DNA of 64,000 bases from Cladopsammia gracilis. Taxonomy: Eukaryota > Cnidaria > Anthozoa > Scleractinia > Dendrophylliidae. Shown here piece after piece: positions 27,222-40,158 of the stretch (within the stretch, counting starts at the first letter, position 1; every line of letters starts with the position of its first letter). The DNA lies in assembly GCA_022457155.1 (NCBI GenBank), contig JAJGOT010000168.1, positions 1,007,001-1,071,000 of the forward strand, in the 5' to 3' direction. The position numbers and the translations under genes are program-made. The notes under the pieces are model-generated. The model saw only the letters and a program-made list of their open reading frames with translations. It searched no databases and was not told where the DNA came from.

Positions 27222-27605
27222 TGGTAATTGAACTGAGTGGAGTGCAATTTGGTCTGAAATCATACGCGTGATTTCAAAATCAAACGAGCGCGATAGCGCG
27301 AGTTTGATTTGAAATCACAAGTATGATTTCAGACCAAAATTGCACGACACGAAGTTCAATTACCACTTAATTACATCCATTTTGAAATCCCCCAATATTG
27401 CACAAAAAAGTGTAATATTGTAATAAGAGGATAAATTGCACCATTTTAAAATGATGCGATTTAGAGTCCAAAATGGTGCAATTTTGAAATAAATCTCACC
27501 ATTTTAAAATGATGCGATTTAGAGTCCAAAATGGTGCAATTTGGAAATAAATTGCACCATTTTGGACCAATCAGATTCCAAGGATCACCAGTGATTTCAA
27601 AATGG
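27222..27605. repeat. Inverted repeat and 56-bp direct repeat
   Basis: 27240-27347 folds into long arms (GTGCAATTTGGTCTGAAATC with its reverse complement near 27326-27345) around a GAGCGCGATAGCGCG loop. Then TTGCACCATTTTAAAATGAT ... AAAATGGTGCAATTT occurs twice at about 27435-27545. Likely a small foldback element. Confidence 0.65.
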
Positions 27606-28231
27606 ATTTAATTAAGTTTGTTATTAGTTTGTCTTACATGTATTTAACTTAAATTGTGATTGTTATTTAGCTCCCATTGTTTATGTGATTGAACACTTGC
27701 AATACTCTAAAATTGGTGATAAAAAGGTCAAGATTTGTACACCTGTATGTACATACATAATGTAATCTGCATATATTTCCTGGAATACACTTAAAATGAA
27801 AAAAGACGTTCATTATAAGTGGCTGTATCTGTTCAGTTCTTGGAGAAACACAGCAAATTTAAGCTAATTTCATCAGACCATTTTTCATGCATTTTCAATT
27901 TTCTTTAGTGGTACATGTTTATTTTTTTTGCCTGATAGTTATTCAAGATGGTTAATATAAATTATAGAGACTATATATATAATGGATTATAACCAAAATA
28001 GCTGTACTGACTTGTTAAGTAATGAGAAAAAAATAAACTTGTGGTTGTACGTGTGACAGTGCTTTTAAAGTTAATACTGACATCATTCAAGCAGTTTTGA
28101 AGAAACCTATCAGACTATCAAAGTTTGCTATATAATATAATAATTTATTGTTAAATCTTACTTGGAAAATGTTGTACATGTAGCTTCTGCATGCATGCAC
28201 TACATGTGCATGCAGTTTATTATGATCTGAG
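27606..28231. other. No recognisable gene
   Basis: Unique A/T-rich DNA up to the Mutator-like element; nothing supported. Confidence 0.5.
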
Positions 28232-28240
28232 TGCACTTTG

Positions 28241-30493
28241 GGGTGTATGTAAAAGGCGGAACGCACCCGGAACCACCCGGAACCCCCCGGAACCTGCCGG
28301 AACCGACCCGGAACCACCCGGAACCACCCGGAACCTGCCGGAACCTGCCGGAACCTGCCGGAACCTGCCGGAACCGACCCGGAACCGACCCGGAACCGAC
28401 CCGGAAGCGACCCGGAACCGACCCGGAACCACCCGGAACCTGCCGGAACCCACCCGGAACCCAAAAAAATGGAAATAAAAAATTGATAACAATAGAATAA
28501 TAAAAATAAAATAAAAATAACAACAATGAAGGATACCCTAATATAAAAAAAGACTGATAGGTAGTTCATACCTAAAAAAGACAGGACTGACGTGACTGAC
28601 GGAGTGCTCGCCATGCAAAGGTCAAAGGTCAAAGTCCAGAGTATTTTTACGACTCGAAACCACGTGCGTTAGCGTTGTGCAAGTTAGCAAGTCAATGAGA
28701 GAGCTTCCACATTTGTTTACATTTCGACCATGAATGAGGCGAAAGATGAGATTTTCATCATAGAAGATGAACCTGAAGATGACGATAACTGGCGAGCACA
28801 AAAAATTAAAATAATAATAAGGGAAAAAAAAACAAAAAACAAACAAACAGACTTGGACTTTGCGAGGCCTGTGTCTCTAAATCTTCTTTCCTCAAAGAAA
28901 GCGACAGGTCAACGGGCGTTGTTTTGTGTTACTTAAGAGTAAGGGATATTGTTGTTTTTTCTTCGAGTCCTCACTAACTAATAATCCTCCCTTGGTTAGG
29001 AGGTATTTGCTACACCCATCACCTTGTTTTGGAAGGTATTTTGTTGCGTTTTTACGTATTGTTTCATCCGTCAACAGGATGACGTTTGTAGTCTACATTT
29101 CTTGGGTTATCAGTGTCGTGACGACGTTAAATAACGCTAATCAAGCCAATACTCTTGGTAAATGAAGTTCAATCTGTCATCCGTTATTGTTTTGTTTTTG
29201 TTAAGTAAATAAATAAATAAATAAATGCAAAAGTAATCTTATACGAATACCTTTAAGCTCCATTCCTTTGATGTATTTATATCTATGGGAGGGCAGTTGT
29301 ACCTGCCACCACACAAACACACATTATATTATTATATGTACCCCCCCCCTAACTGTATATCACACTCGACTGTTTTGAAAACAGCATTTCTAGCCATCTA
29401 AGATGACTGTGTTTTCAAATTTTCTTGGAAGGAAACGGTTTTCTTCGCTCCTCTGGGTGACTGATGTTCTTAGATCTAGCCAACCGCAGCAAGCCCTAAA
29501 CTGCAGTTTTTGTCACTAAAATTGCAGCCATATGTGCTCGTATCTTTTCACCTCCTACACCCCCCGGCTCCCTTCCACCCTCGTCTGACATGTAAGCTAA
29601 AGGCAGTTTCACCATTATTTGATGAAAACCAACTAGCTTGGAAAAAAATTCCTTGAGTGACCTCGTATAGTTCCGGCTGTTGTTGTCATGCAATTCGCTA
29701 CGCCTCCGTGAAACTTATGAACCTGCGCTTGCCTTTTCTTTTCCGGACTTGTTTCCGGCGAGGAAAGGATTTCGATTAGCCCATTGTCATCATTTCGTCC
29801 AGTCTTCACAGTACTGCCGAAATGAAACCGTGTAAATTTGTGAACAGATTTTTAGGGAAATGATTAGCTCAGTACATACCATTGTACCTGTAAACAGTCA
29901 AATTTTTGTTTGTACGAACGAAATGTTACCTGGCATTAGGGCACCACTCCTCGGTTTTGATGAAAACGGACTGATACAGTTCTTTATCGTCATCTTCAGG
30001 TTCATCTTCTATGATGAAATCTCATCTTTCGCCTCATTCATGGTCGTATTAACAAATGTGGAAGTTCTCTCATTGACTTGCTATCTTGCACAAAGCACGC
30101 GAATTCCAGTCGTAAAAATACTCTGGACTTTGACCTTTGGCATGGTGAGCACTCCGACAGTCACGGGACGTCCTGTTCCTGTCTTTTTTAGGTATGAACT
30201 ACCTATCAGTCTTTTTTTATTTTAGGGTATCCTTCATTGATTGTTGTTATTTTTATTTTATTTTTATTATTCTATTGTTATTAATTTTTTATTTCAATTT
30301 TTGTGGGTTCCGGGCGGGTTCCGGCAGGTTCCGGGTGGTTCCGGGTGGGTTCCGGGTGGTTCCGGGTGGTTCCGGATGGTTCCGGGTGGGTTCCGGCAGG
30401 TTCCGGGTGGTTCCGGGTGGTTCCGGGTCAGTTCCGGCAGGTTCCGGGGGGTTCCGGGTGGTTCCGGGTGCGTTCCGCCTTTTACATACACCC
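28241..30493. mobile_element. Mutator-like nonautonomous element (9-bp TSD)
   Basis: Inverted arms of about 0.5 kb (28241-28788 and 29984-30493) begin GGGTGTATGTAAAAGGCGGA and carry tandem CCGGAACC repeats. The element is flanked by perfect 9-bp direct repeats TGCACTTTG (28232-28240 and 30494-30502). Long arms and a 9-bp duplication are the Mutator signature. The 1.2-kb core has no transposase. Each arm contains an ATG-led acidic stretch (MNEAKDEI ... EDEPEDDD). Several frames of 65-181 codons through the CCGGAACC repeats are artefacts. Confidence 0.88.
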
Positions 30494-30502
30494 TGCACTT
30501 TG

Positions 30503-31127
30503 TTTAATTTTTCTGCACCTCTAAACTATTACTAATGCTCACAAAATCAACTGTCTGAAGTTAATACTTTGTTAGATTTAGAGATAAGCCTCATCATGGG
30601 TACCCACATGTACATGTACACTCTACATTCAAGCTAATGGAGTTTGTCACTTTTTTCTTAAATCATGAAAGTTGTAAACAAAAATTGTCATTGGTTCAGT
30701 TATTAATAGTGACCTGAACACCTCTTTCAGACATTCAATTTTATTGGAGGAGACAGGTCTTAACAACCTGTTGCTGGTATTAATAAAAGTGCCCCTGTTA
30801 TCAAATTTTTGATTTTCATTTTTTACATTTTTGTGTACAATAAGACTTTCTTACTCATCTTGCCAAATTTCAATTCATTACGAACATCAGAGGTCTTTTT
30901 ATTTTAACATTTATTTCCGAGAATTTACGCCGGCCATTAATCAACCTTGTTCCAAGGCTTGGCTGCGAATGGGAGAAAGTGACGTCAAAGACTCAAACAT
31001 ACCTCACGGGTTGAAATTAATAATAACAATCAGCATAGAAAATTGTTGCTTTTCGCGTTATTTTCAATACTCATTGTTATTATAATTTCAGCTGTACATA
31101 CTTAGTCAATACCAGGAAATATAAAAG
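30503..31127. other. No recognisable gene
   Basis: Unique A/T-rich sequence; nothing supported. Confidence 0.5.
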
Positions 31128-31129
31128 TA

Positions 31130-32336
31130 CAGTGGAACCCCGATTTAACGTACCCCGATTTAAAAAGTCCCCGATTTAACGTACAAATGTTTTCGGCCCG
31201 GCCAGAGTCACAGTAAAATGCATGGAGAAGAACCCTGATTTAACGTAACCCCCGATATAACGAACAAAATCTGGAGGACCGAACGTAAAAACTACCCCGA
31301 TATAACAAATAAAATGTCATCACGCCACAGAAGACGAATCTGGCAAGAGATGAAACCGATAATATTTTTTTTATTCTCTAAGAACATTGTCAGCAGCTAT
31401 CCATTATGTACGGTGGACAGTACATTAATAAATCACGAGTGATTTAAGTTATGTGTACACTGTGCAATACCGATCAGACGGGGAAGTGTTGGACTGTGAA
31501 GCAGAACGGTAAATTTTAATTATTACCTATACCCGATCTAACAAAGTTTTAGGTCATTTTTCCACAAATTCGTTATATCAGGGTTCTCGATTTAATGAAA
31601 CCCTGATCTAACGAACTGTTTCTCGGGTGAATTAAGGAATGGGTCTCGTTCGATTTAAAGGGGGGTGGTTTATTTTAAAACATATTTGACTTATCGACTT
31701 TAAACTTTCTAAGAGGCTTTGAATTGTTGAAATAAAAATTTTTCGCTAACATGAATGGACTTGCTATGTCACGTGACTTGCCACGCCCAATTTTTAGCAA
31801 TTTTTTTCGGTGGAAATTTACGACATTTTGGAAAAATATTTTTCTACTTAATTTGTTTTCTATCAATGACCATTAGCACAGAGTTTATGGAACTAATCGG
31901 GGTTTTCCAAAGTTATTTGTTTTCTGTAAACTATAACGTTTTAATTTTAGAGAGGGACTGGGACTAGAGGAAAACAATGACTAATTATGCAGCAATAACA
32001 GTTTTCGAAATTCCCCGTTTAATTTGACGTATCACTCTTTAAATTGAAGACTTAGGAAGGAAAAACGGGAGCTTTTAATTGAATTTTCATGCCGTAATCT
32101 GAAAATTCTAAATTTTGCATAATTTAGGGCGTGGCTGGTCATGTGACCCCAATAGACACAGGGTATCATCCAAAAATGGTTTTGTTTCTTAGTGCATGAT
32201 CATAAGATCAAATATTAGGGGTCGCTGAATAAAGCTAGAAAAAATGATGAAAACCCAACATTACACGAGGAGCCATGCCTTAATTCACGCGAGTTTTTTC
32301 CGGTCCCCTGTGCTTCGTTAAATTGGGGTTCCACTG
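31130..32336. mobile_element. pogo/Tigger-like element with TA target site
   Basis: TA-CAGTGGAACCCCGATTTAACG at the left and CGTTAAATTGGGGTTCCACTG-TA at the right. Inner copies of CCCCGAT(T/A)TAACG near 31165, 31245 and 31290, and related GATCTAACGAA near 31600, are subterminal repeats. No transposase frame. Confidence 0.8.
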
Positions 32337-32370
32337 TATGAAGTTAAACTGAAATTTCCAAAGGGGTACT

Positions 32371-32391
32371 TTTTTGTTATTATTATTATTA

Positions 32392-32428
<37 letters not shown>

Positions 32429-32440
32429 CATTATTATAAA
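32371..32440. repeat. TTA microsatellite
   Basis: About 70 bp of (TTA)n with few interruptions. Confidence 0.9.
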
Positions 32441-32584
32441 ATTCATTAATTGTTCATAAAGAAAATACAAAAGAAATAAAAAGTTTAATGAAGGTGTGAA
32501 AATCCTGATAAAGAACAGCTATACTGCATCACTGTTACAGAATACTAATAGGAATGCTAATAAGCTTCATCACTATTGTTCTTA

Positions 32585-32815
32585 TAACCCCCATCCCCTT
32601 GCCTCCTTCTTCTCTCCCCCTCCTTTTCCCCACTCCTCACCCCTCCTTCTCCTTCTCCTCCTCCTTTCTCCCCTCCCCTGCCTCTCCCTACTTCCCCCAT
32701 CCTTTTCCCCTCCTCCTACCCCTCCTTCTGCCCCCTCGTTCTTCCTGACCCTCCTTCCCCGCCTTCTCCTTCCCCCCTCCTTCTCTGCCCTTCTTCTTCA
32801 CCCACTCTAAGGAAT
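32585..32815. repeat. Polypyrimidine (CCT/CTC) tract
   Basis: About 230 bp nearly free of purines. Two long frames through it are compositional artefacts. Confidence 0.9.
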
Positions 32816-34435
32816 AAGAAATAGATAAAATAAATGTGAGCAGCAGAACTGTATAGATATTTATTTACAATGGTGAGCTATTGTAAATATACGTACATTT
32901 GTGCTGCTTATAAATGATTTAGATTACATACAGTATAGATGTTCTGTGTCAGGATTTACAAACTCCCCATTAAGTTTTCATTTCTTTTGTGTATACAATA
33001 CATAAGGTACATGTATATAACACATAGCACCATCAAACAGAAATTTACCAAAGTGTACAGTAAACCATTCAAAACCTGTTAAGACTAAACTTTCTTGACG
33101 ACTATCAATATTACTATTAGACAGCATGTAGTGCTGGGTTTCATGGAAAGTATGCATCAAAGATCGGGGCTCAAGGATGACAGATCAAGGATTTTTGAAA
33201 TAAAGTCAATGAAAAATAAGAGAAAGTTAAAATATCAAAGATCACACAAAATTTAAAAAAAATGAAAAAATGAAAACAAATAAATTGAATCTTTCGGTAT
33301 AAAATAAAGTAAAATGAAATATAAATTATTTTATAAAATTAAACTCAAGGAAATGCGCACGCTATGATTAGTCAAACTGTGTTAATTATAACTTGATAAA
33401 GCATGCACAAATTCTTGCCCCCTTGTGGTCATTAAAGAAATAAAAAAAACTTGTTCCTCGTGCATTGTTCAGTTATATAAGCCCTGGGAATTTTTAAAAC
33501 ACTTGAGAAGTGTGAGAAGCACACTTCTCTTGTGCTCTTAATAATTCCCGTGTGTTCTTAATAATTCCTGTGCACTTGTATAACTCAATAATGCACTCGG
33601 CGCATTTTTTAAGTTTTAATAATGACCTTGCGAGATCTTACGACAAAAGTAAGTCCAGTTGTAAACAGTCAATGTCTTAAATACTTTCACGTCCTCTGTT
33701 CAACCTGTTTATATAATTATACTCCAGTTGTCAGCTCAAGGAGTTTGGGGGTGTGTTCTACTCAATGTAGATTTGATTTGATTGGCATTTTAATTGATAC
33801 TAGCAAACTGTTAGGAAGCTGGCTGGGTTTTCTCTAAAATCTTCACTGCTCCCCTCCCCCCTTATTCACTCCCCCGCCCCCTCCCCCACAGTGAAGTCTG
33901 GATCACTGCTAAAATATACACTGTAAACAAGAAATTAATTCACACAAAATAATAAATTATGATTCATGAATCACATTTAATTTAAAAGTCATACATGTAA
34001 GAAAAAATTGCATTATTTGCACAATCCTTGATTAATTATTAATATTTTTATTTATTTAGTTTTCTCTTACTTAAATTTCCTTTTTTGTGATTCTTAAATC
34101 TTGATTCCTGTTCGTTGATCCAAGATCCATATTTTCCAGGAAACTCGGTGCAGTGCAGTTGAGGCTATAGCTATGATGTTTCCCAGCTTGTGTCTGAAAA
34201 GCTGGGTTTGTTTAATACCACATGTGACAGTACATGTATATTACACAGTACATATAGTACTGTCACATGTTTTCTCTATTTTCACCTCATAGCAATGAAG
34301 TCAGCATGTCAGTTATAATAATGATGATCTTACGGTGGCTCGCCTGGATTTTTTGGGGGCGATAGCCCCAAGTTTGAGCATTAACTACGACACCATTAAC
34401 AATGCTATGGAAAAACGGTCAGCACAGCTGTATTA
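32816..34435. other. No recognisable gene
   Basis: A/T-rich unique DNA with a short inverted pair at about 34220-34270 (CACATGTGACAGTACATGTA / GTACTGTCACATG). Confidence 0.5.
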
Positions 34436-34439
34436 GATA

Positions 34440-34935
34440 AAGATGGAAATTAATAAAATTATTTTGTTAAGACCATTGTTATAATATCTAAAGAAAACAA
34501 TGCGCTTCGGGGATGGAGTTTCATTGCATAGTGGTTTGATTCCATCTGAGATTGGTGTGAAAAAGTGAGAGGGGTTGCTTTGGCCGATTGCGAGAAAGAA
34601 GGATTTTCCATTTTGTATGTAATTTGGTCTATGCATACAAATGTGATGATAATTTGGAAACTGCTTGATAATTTTTTTTTTAATTTTGCAATCTCGAGAT
34701 TAATCATCAATTTATATGCCTGCAAGTTTCAAGGACATTGAAAACATGCAAGGCAATTAAATTTCATAGGGCCTCCAATGTACCAATTTTTTCCCACAGA
34801 CTTGTGTTTACAAGTGAGCGACCTCATTATTCGCGGGTATTGTTTTCAACTTTCATATGCACGTGCACAACTTTAGCAAAAAATTTATTTGCATCGAACA
34901 GAACACTCGATTGCTTTCCGAAGAATTTTCCGAAA
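34440..34935 (+). repeat. Second copy of the dispersed repeat at window start
   Basis: 34500-34830 matches 640-1000 in reverse complement, and 34812-34935 matches 1-130 directly. Both copies are diverged, with no coding capacity. Confidence 0.75.
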
Positions 34936-35660
34936 TATACATGTATATTGTTTATCTCTGCAATTTTAAATGTGATTTACAAAATTGTTACACTCTTATA
35001 AACTTCAAACTAAGTACAATATTTTGTGTAAGTTTCATACTAATTCAATACAGAAAAGTTAGTTAAACGGCTGCTCAAAAATGTTCAGTGCGGCTGCATG
35101 GAAACTGGAGGGAAACACCTTGAGCCTGTGCAGATAATTAATGACAGTTGATGATAGTTTGTGTCCAAACATCAACTACCGTTGACTATCATGCACTTAA
35201 TTAGGGGGTTAAGTTCTGTTCTGTTTTTTTTTTTTTGGATGTGAATGCAAATATATTCAATGATCAATAAAGCATGACTGTCATGTAAAATTGAACAAAA
35301 AAAATGACACTGAAACCTCTCTTCCATGCATGTGAAGAGAGATAAAGCATGTGAAGAGAGATATGGCAGATAAACAAAATAATATTATTAAGTTCATGTG
35401 ACCTAACAAATTATCCAGGCTTAAAAGTTCCCAGTGCTTCTTGGGTGTAATCCAGATATGTCAGGCCTTTTGACTGTGAGCTACAATTAATGTATCATGT
35501 GTCTTTGTGATGTCATAAATAGCTTAAAAGGAATTGTATGTGTCTGTAATGTGTACACTTGTGTCTGATTGAGTCCCGAGTGTTACGTACAGGCTGGAGT
35601 TTTAATATACAGTCAATGAGAAAAAACGTTTAACAGAATTGTTTAAAACCCATTCTTATG
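34936..35660. other. No recognisable gene
   Basis: Unique A/T-rich sequence; nothing supported. Confidence 0.5.
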
Positions 35661-35667
35661 TGTATTA

Positions 35668-36525
35668 ACTGAGAATGGCAAATCTTTTCATCTGGGAGTC
35701 AGACATTTCTGTGGAACATGACCAGTATTAATAATACAACACAAGAATGGCAATTCCTTTCATCTGGGAGTCAGACATTTCTGTGGAACATGACCAGTAT
35801 AATACAACACTAGAATGGCAATTCCTTTCATCTGGGAGTCAGACATTTCTGTGGAACATGACCAGTATAATACAACACTAGAATGGCAATTCCTTTCATC
35901 TGGGAGTCAGACATTTCTGTGGAACATGGCCAGTATAATACAACACTAGAATGGCAATTCCTTTCATTTGGGAGTCAGACATTTCTGTGGAACATGACCA
36001 GTATAATACAACACTAGAATGGCAATTCCTTTCATTTGGGAGTCAGACATTTCTGTGGAACATGACCAGTATAGTACAACACTAGAATGGCAATTCCTTT
36101 CATTTGGGAGTCAGACATTTCTGTGGAACATGACCAGTATAATACAACACTAGAATGGCAATTCCTTTCATTTGGGAGTCGGACATTTCTATGCAACATG
36201 ACCAGTATAATACAACACTAGAATGGCAAATCTTTTCATCTGGGAGTCAGACATTTCTGTGGAACATGACCAGTATAATACAACACTAGAATGGTAATTC
36301 CTTTCATCTGGGAGTTAGACATTTCTGTTGAACATGACCAGTATAATACAACACTAGAATGGTAATTCCTTTCATGTGGGAGTCAGACATTTCTGTGGAA
36401 CATGACCAGTATAATACAACACTAGAATGGCAATTCCTTTCATGTGGGAGTCAGACATTTCTGTGGAACATGGCCAGTATAATACAACACTAGAATGGCA
36501 ATTCCTTTTATCTGGGAGTCCTTTA
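35668..36525. repeat. 68-bp tandem array
   Basis: About 12 copies of a 68-bp unit (GAATGGCAATTCCTTTCATC onward, including TCTGTGGAACATGACCAGTA). Substitutions recur between copies, as in unequal exchange. Confidence 0.92.
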
Positions 36526-38620
36526 CCTTTAAACTCAAACATCAGAAATAATTCAAGAAAGATCCCAAATTTCATTTTCGACAATCTTAAAAAACAAACA
36601 AAGGTACCACACAAAAGTAGTGCCCAAGAAGTTTCATTTGAATGGTCACACCACAAGGATTTCATTGACAGCAAACTCAAAAGTTAGAAGTACATTTCTT
36701 GTCTCCATTATTGACTCTGGGAGTGAAAGAGTTAATACTCTAGGACAGTTGTACAACTCTAGAATGGTACATGTGCATGTAAGTTTCTTCTCCTACATTC
36801 ATGTGCGTCCTTGTTGTTGCAGTCATTGAGGATGTTGATCTCAATTCCAACTTGCCCATGAAGTCCTGGGGATGGACAATTTTATTTTTAAGGCGGGAGG
36901 GGCAATTTTTCTGAGCATGAATTTTTTCCATTGAGGCTGTGCGAGAATTATTTTCGAGATTGTCCCACACTTTTCTTTTCTTTGGCATGCTGTGCACATT
37001 TTTTCTCTACTTTTGCTGTGTACAAATTTTCTTGGTATTTGCCCCTCCCCCCCCCAAAAAAAAAATGGTCCATCCTTTTTCTCAAGAAAGATTTCAAAAC
37101 AATTCGGAGGCAAATATTTGTAGGGATTATTGCTCAGATTATACCTTTATGAATTATTAATTAATTTAATTAATGGTTCTCATTTGTCCGAGCTTGACTC
37201 TTTAGTTTTTCCACCAGTTACTACCGGTAAAAGTTTAGCAAGATTCATACATGTACATGTAACTTAAAAGAACATTAATATTATTTGTAACTTATCCTGT
37301 TAACACAAGGAAGAAAAGATGAGTTTTTCACACTAGTCAGTGCCTTATATTTAAGTGACTCATTAAAGATTTCTGTCACTTAATGTTTAATGGACTTAAA
37401 TTATCCTATAACACAATGTCACAATGGTTGCCAGATTCGAAGTTTGCACCCACAATCTCTGTTAAGGGAGGGGGGCCTTGCACCAAACCTTTATAAACTC
37501 TCTGATTTTATGTCACTTGAAGTTATCCTTTGGGTTAATTCTGATGATCTTAACATTTTACATGTAAACAGATAATAAATAGCCATTCAGTCAGTATCCC
37601 TAATGTGTTCTATGACAACAGTTTAAAGTGCACCAATAAACTGGCTCAGATCCCCAGATGACTATAAGAACTGTGTCCATTTATACCACAAGCCCTCATA
37701 TAACATAAGCCTTCTAACACCCTAAGGCCACTCCTGCCTCACCCTAGAGACCCCACACCCACAAGGAAGAAATGTAGCATAGTATACTTTATAAGGTCTA
37801 ATGATTGTCTAGAGAATTACATAAAGAGAAGACTGTGAGAAGCTTTGTAAAACGTAAGATTTTGAACGTGGAGCATTACAACATAAAAAAGGTTGTGAAA
37901 TGTCCACTGGCTGTTTCTGCCTCAGCATAAACAGGATTTCTTGTTAAGCTCCTCCCAGTGCTAGTGTTTTCCCAGTAATTGATCTTTCTGTACTTTGTAT
38001 CGGAAAGGTACATTCCCGGTAACTGATCTTTTCAACTTTGTATCGAAAAAGTACAGTGTTTCCGCCCATATTCGCAACAGGCGAACCAAATCCGGTGATT
38101 TGCACGTGCAGCAGTCTCTTAGCCAATCAGATTCTCCTTAGCTCAGTTGTTGTTATTATAGGCCCGCAGGCCCAGGCATACAAATTTTTCAGACCACCTG
38201 TCTTATTATTTATATGTGATGCATGAGAGAAAAACAGTTCCCTAAAATTATTTATGTTCGTAATAAAAAAGAAAACGCAATTTATCAACGTATAGTACAC
38301 ATATGATCTTAGGATTATACAAATTGCAACCACTCTGTCAGGATGAGATCACGAAAATCGCGGATCAAAGTAGATACCCTGGGAACGAGGTCCACAATCT
38401 TACAGCATTTGCATATACTGGGTCGTGCTTTGTCTAACATAATTTCTGTTGTCGTTGGCCCATCCATTTTCCCGTTTTCTCTAAACTCTCTTTAGTTAGT
38501 TTAATGAGCTTTTGGAAGTGGCAATTTTTCTTTTTCGTGTGAATCAAGGCTCTTCCATTTAAAATGTTTGATGTGTCTGCAGCATAAAGATTACTGGAAT
38601 ATATATAACATTTTGGTTTT
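36526..38620. other. No recognisable gene
   Basis: Unique sequence; a C-run/A-run near 37047-37066 only. Confidence 0.5.
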
Positions 38621-38623
38621 ATA

Positions 38624-38800
38624 CACCTTATTCCAAAATGGCGGCCAATTTATTATTCTTTTATATGCATATAATTAGCCCTCTTGGCCTCGTCAGCATG
38701 TTCAAAATACAAAGGAATTTTCAGCGAAAATGAGGCCAAGAGGGCTAATTAAAATGCATATAACAGAATAAAAAATTGGCCGCCATTTTGGAATAAGGTG
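38624..38800. mobile_element. TA-flanked MITE
   Basis: CACCTTATTCCAAAATGGCG at the left and its reverse complement at the right, flanked by TA on both sides (38622-38623 and 38801-38802). The arms extend about 75 bp each (through AATTAGCCCTCTTGGCCTC), leaving a short loop. Confidence 0.85.
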
Positions 38801-39105
38801 TATGGTTGAGCATTAAGGTAAACTTCAGAATTTATATCAACTTCACAAACACTCAGAAATGCAGGAAGGCCTCTTAGAGTAAAGTCACCCACAAATTGGA
38901 GTACATGCATGCAGCTTATAGTGTTTATATTGTAATGTTTATTATAAAAGCACCTCAGTGGAGGTTGACTTATATAATAGGAGCTTTGCCCACAAAACAA
39001 GAATCAAGAACGTTTTATTAGTAATTTATTAGTAGTACCTCTCAGAATTTCTGATATGTGTTATTTCCAGCTGTCAGTTTTGTCAAATTGTTGATTTGAA
39101 TTGAA

Positions 39106-39111
39106 TGCAAG
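39106..39111. repeat. Left 6-bp target site duplication
   Basis: TGCAAG immediately precedes the left terminus and is repeated directly after the right terminus. A 6-bp duplication is the standard Polinton integration footprint. Confidence 0.93.
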
Positions 39112-39957
39112 AGTAGTTATTAAAACCAGTAGTGTAGACCACCCTGATAGTACTAAATCCCCACATTTTTCCGAAAACCCCCGTCATTCAATTTTTAGTA
39201 CCGAGTATTTTCAAACTCTGATTAAAACTGTGATATTGATTTCTATGATTTATATTGATTTTCATTCTTAGAATTTTTTTAAAACGGAAATAAACAACTC
39301 TTACACATGAAAACATTTTGTAAGAGTTGTTTCTACTTTACTAAGTTAAAAAAAAATTCTAAGAATGAAATAACTTAAATAACTTAAATAAATTCGTGAA
39401 ATGTAATATTTGTTTGAAATGACTGAACTGTAAAAAATTATGACCTCGCTCGCTCGCCTTCGGCTCGCTCGCTCGGGGGGTTTTCGGAAAAATGTGGGGA
39501 TTTAGTATTATCAGGATCAGCTACACTACTGGTTTTAATAACTACTTGTTTCGTTGTTTCGTTGTTTCGTTGTTTAGATATAAGGTTTTTTAGTATTTGG
39601 TCAGTGAATTTTATTGACAGTGATTAACAAATTCTTGAAATACAAACACCTGCAGTTTGTTTTGATTATGGTTGAATAATTAATGATTTTACACATGATA
39701 AAGTTTGTTAGTAAAGTTTGTTAGTAAAGTTTGTTAGACAAAAAAATGATAAAAAATAATAACGACTAACGCGTTAGCCGAAAAAATCATAACAAAAAAA
39801 ATGATAAAAAATAATAACGACTAACGCGTTAGCCGAAAAAATCATAACAAAAAAAATGATAAAAAATAATAACGACTAACGCGTTAGCCGAAAAAATTAA
39901 ACAAAAAAAAAATGATAAAAAAAAATAACGACTAACGCGTTAGCTGAAAAAAAAAAT
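39112..39957 (+). repeat. Left terminal inverted repeat of the Polinton
   Basis: It begins AGTAGTTATTAAAACC and is matched in reverse complement by the right end. In order: a 435-bp outer block (39112-39546) whose two ends are inverted copies of each other; a short TTTCGTTG run; AAGTTTGTTAGT repeats; then four units of about 55 bp, each with the 12-bp palindrome CTAACGCGTTAG. The outer block contains a CTCG-rich patch near 39447-39477 and nested hairpins around 39262-39385, so the whole end can fold back on itself. Confidence 0.92.
39766..39943. repeat. Four tandem units carrying palindrome CTAACGCGTTAG
   Basis: The 12-bp perfect palindrome lies at 39766-39777, 39821-39832, 39876-39887 and 39932-39943, spaced 55, 55 and 56 bp, separated by A-rich spacer. 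It resembles iterons or protein-binding sites more than coding sequence. It sits just inside the terminus and about 215 bp upstream of the polymerase gene, where a replication or transcription factor could bind. Confidence 0.85.
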
Positions 39958-40158
39958 GTATTTATATAATTTATGCTTGGTTTAACACCTGCTTTGTTTT
40001 AGAAAGGTTGTAATTAAAATAACGGTAGGAAATAAAAAACAAGCCTGGATTTAATTAATTTTTGTCTGTAGGGAGTGTAAATATTTTTGAAATTACGTTG
40101 TTGCGAAAATAAATAAAATTGAAATTTAAAAAAAATAATATTTACATATTATAAAAGG

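Noticed and set aside
28087..28632. Several overlapping ORFs in the CCGGAACC arrays (also at 30190-30535)
   Set aside because: They are readings of a short tandem repeat in both strands and all frames, lying inside the arms of the Mutator-like element.
32496..32810. 104-codon Pro/Leu/Ser-rich ORF
   Set aside because: Product of a polypyrimidine tract; a second frame is open too, as expected from composition.
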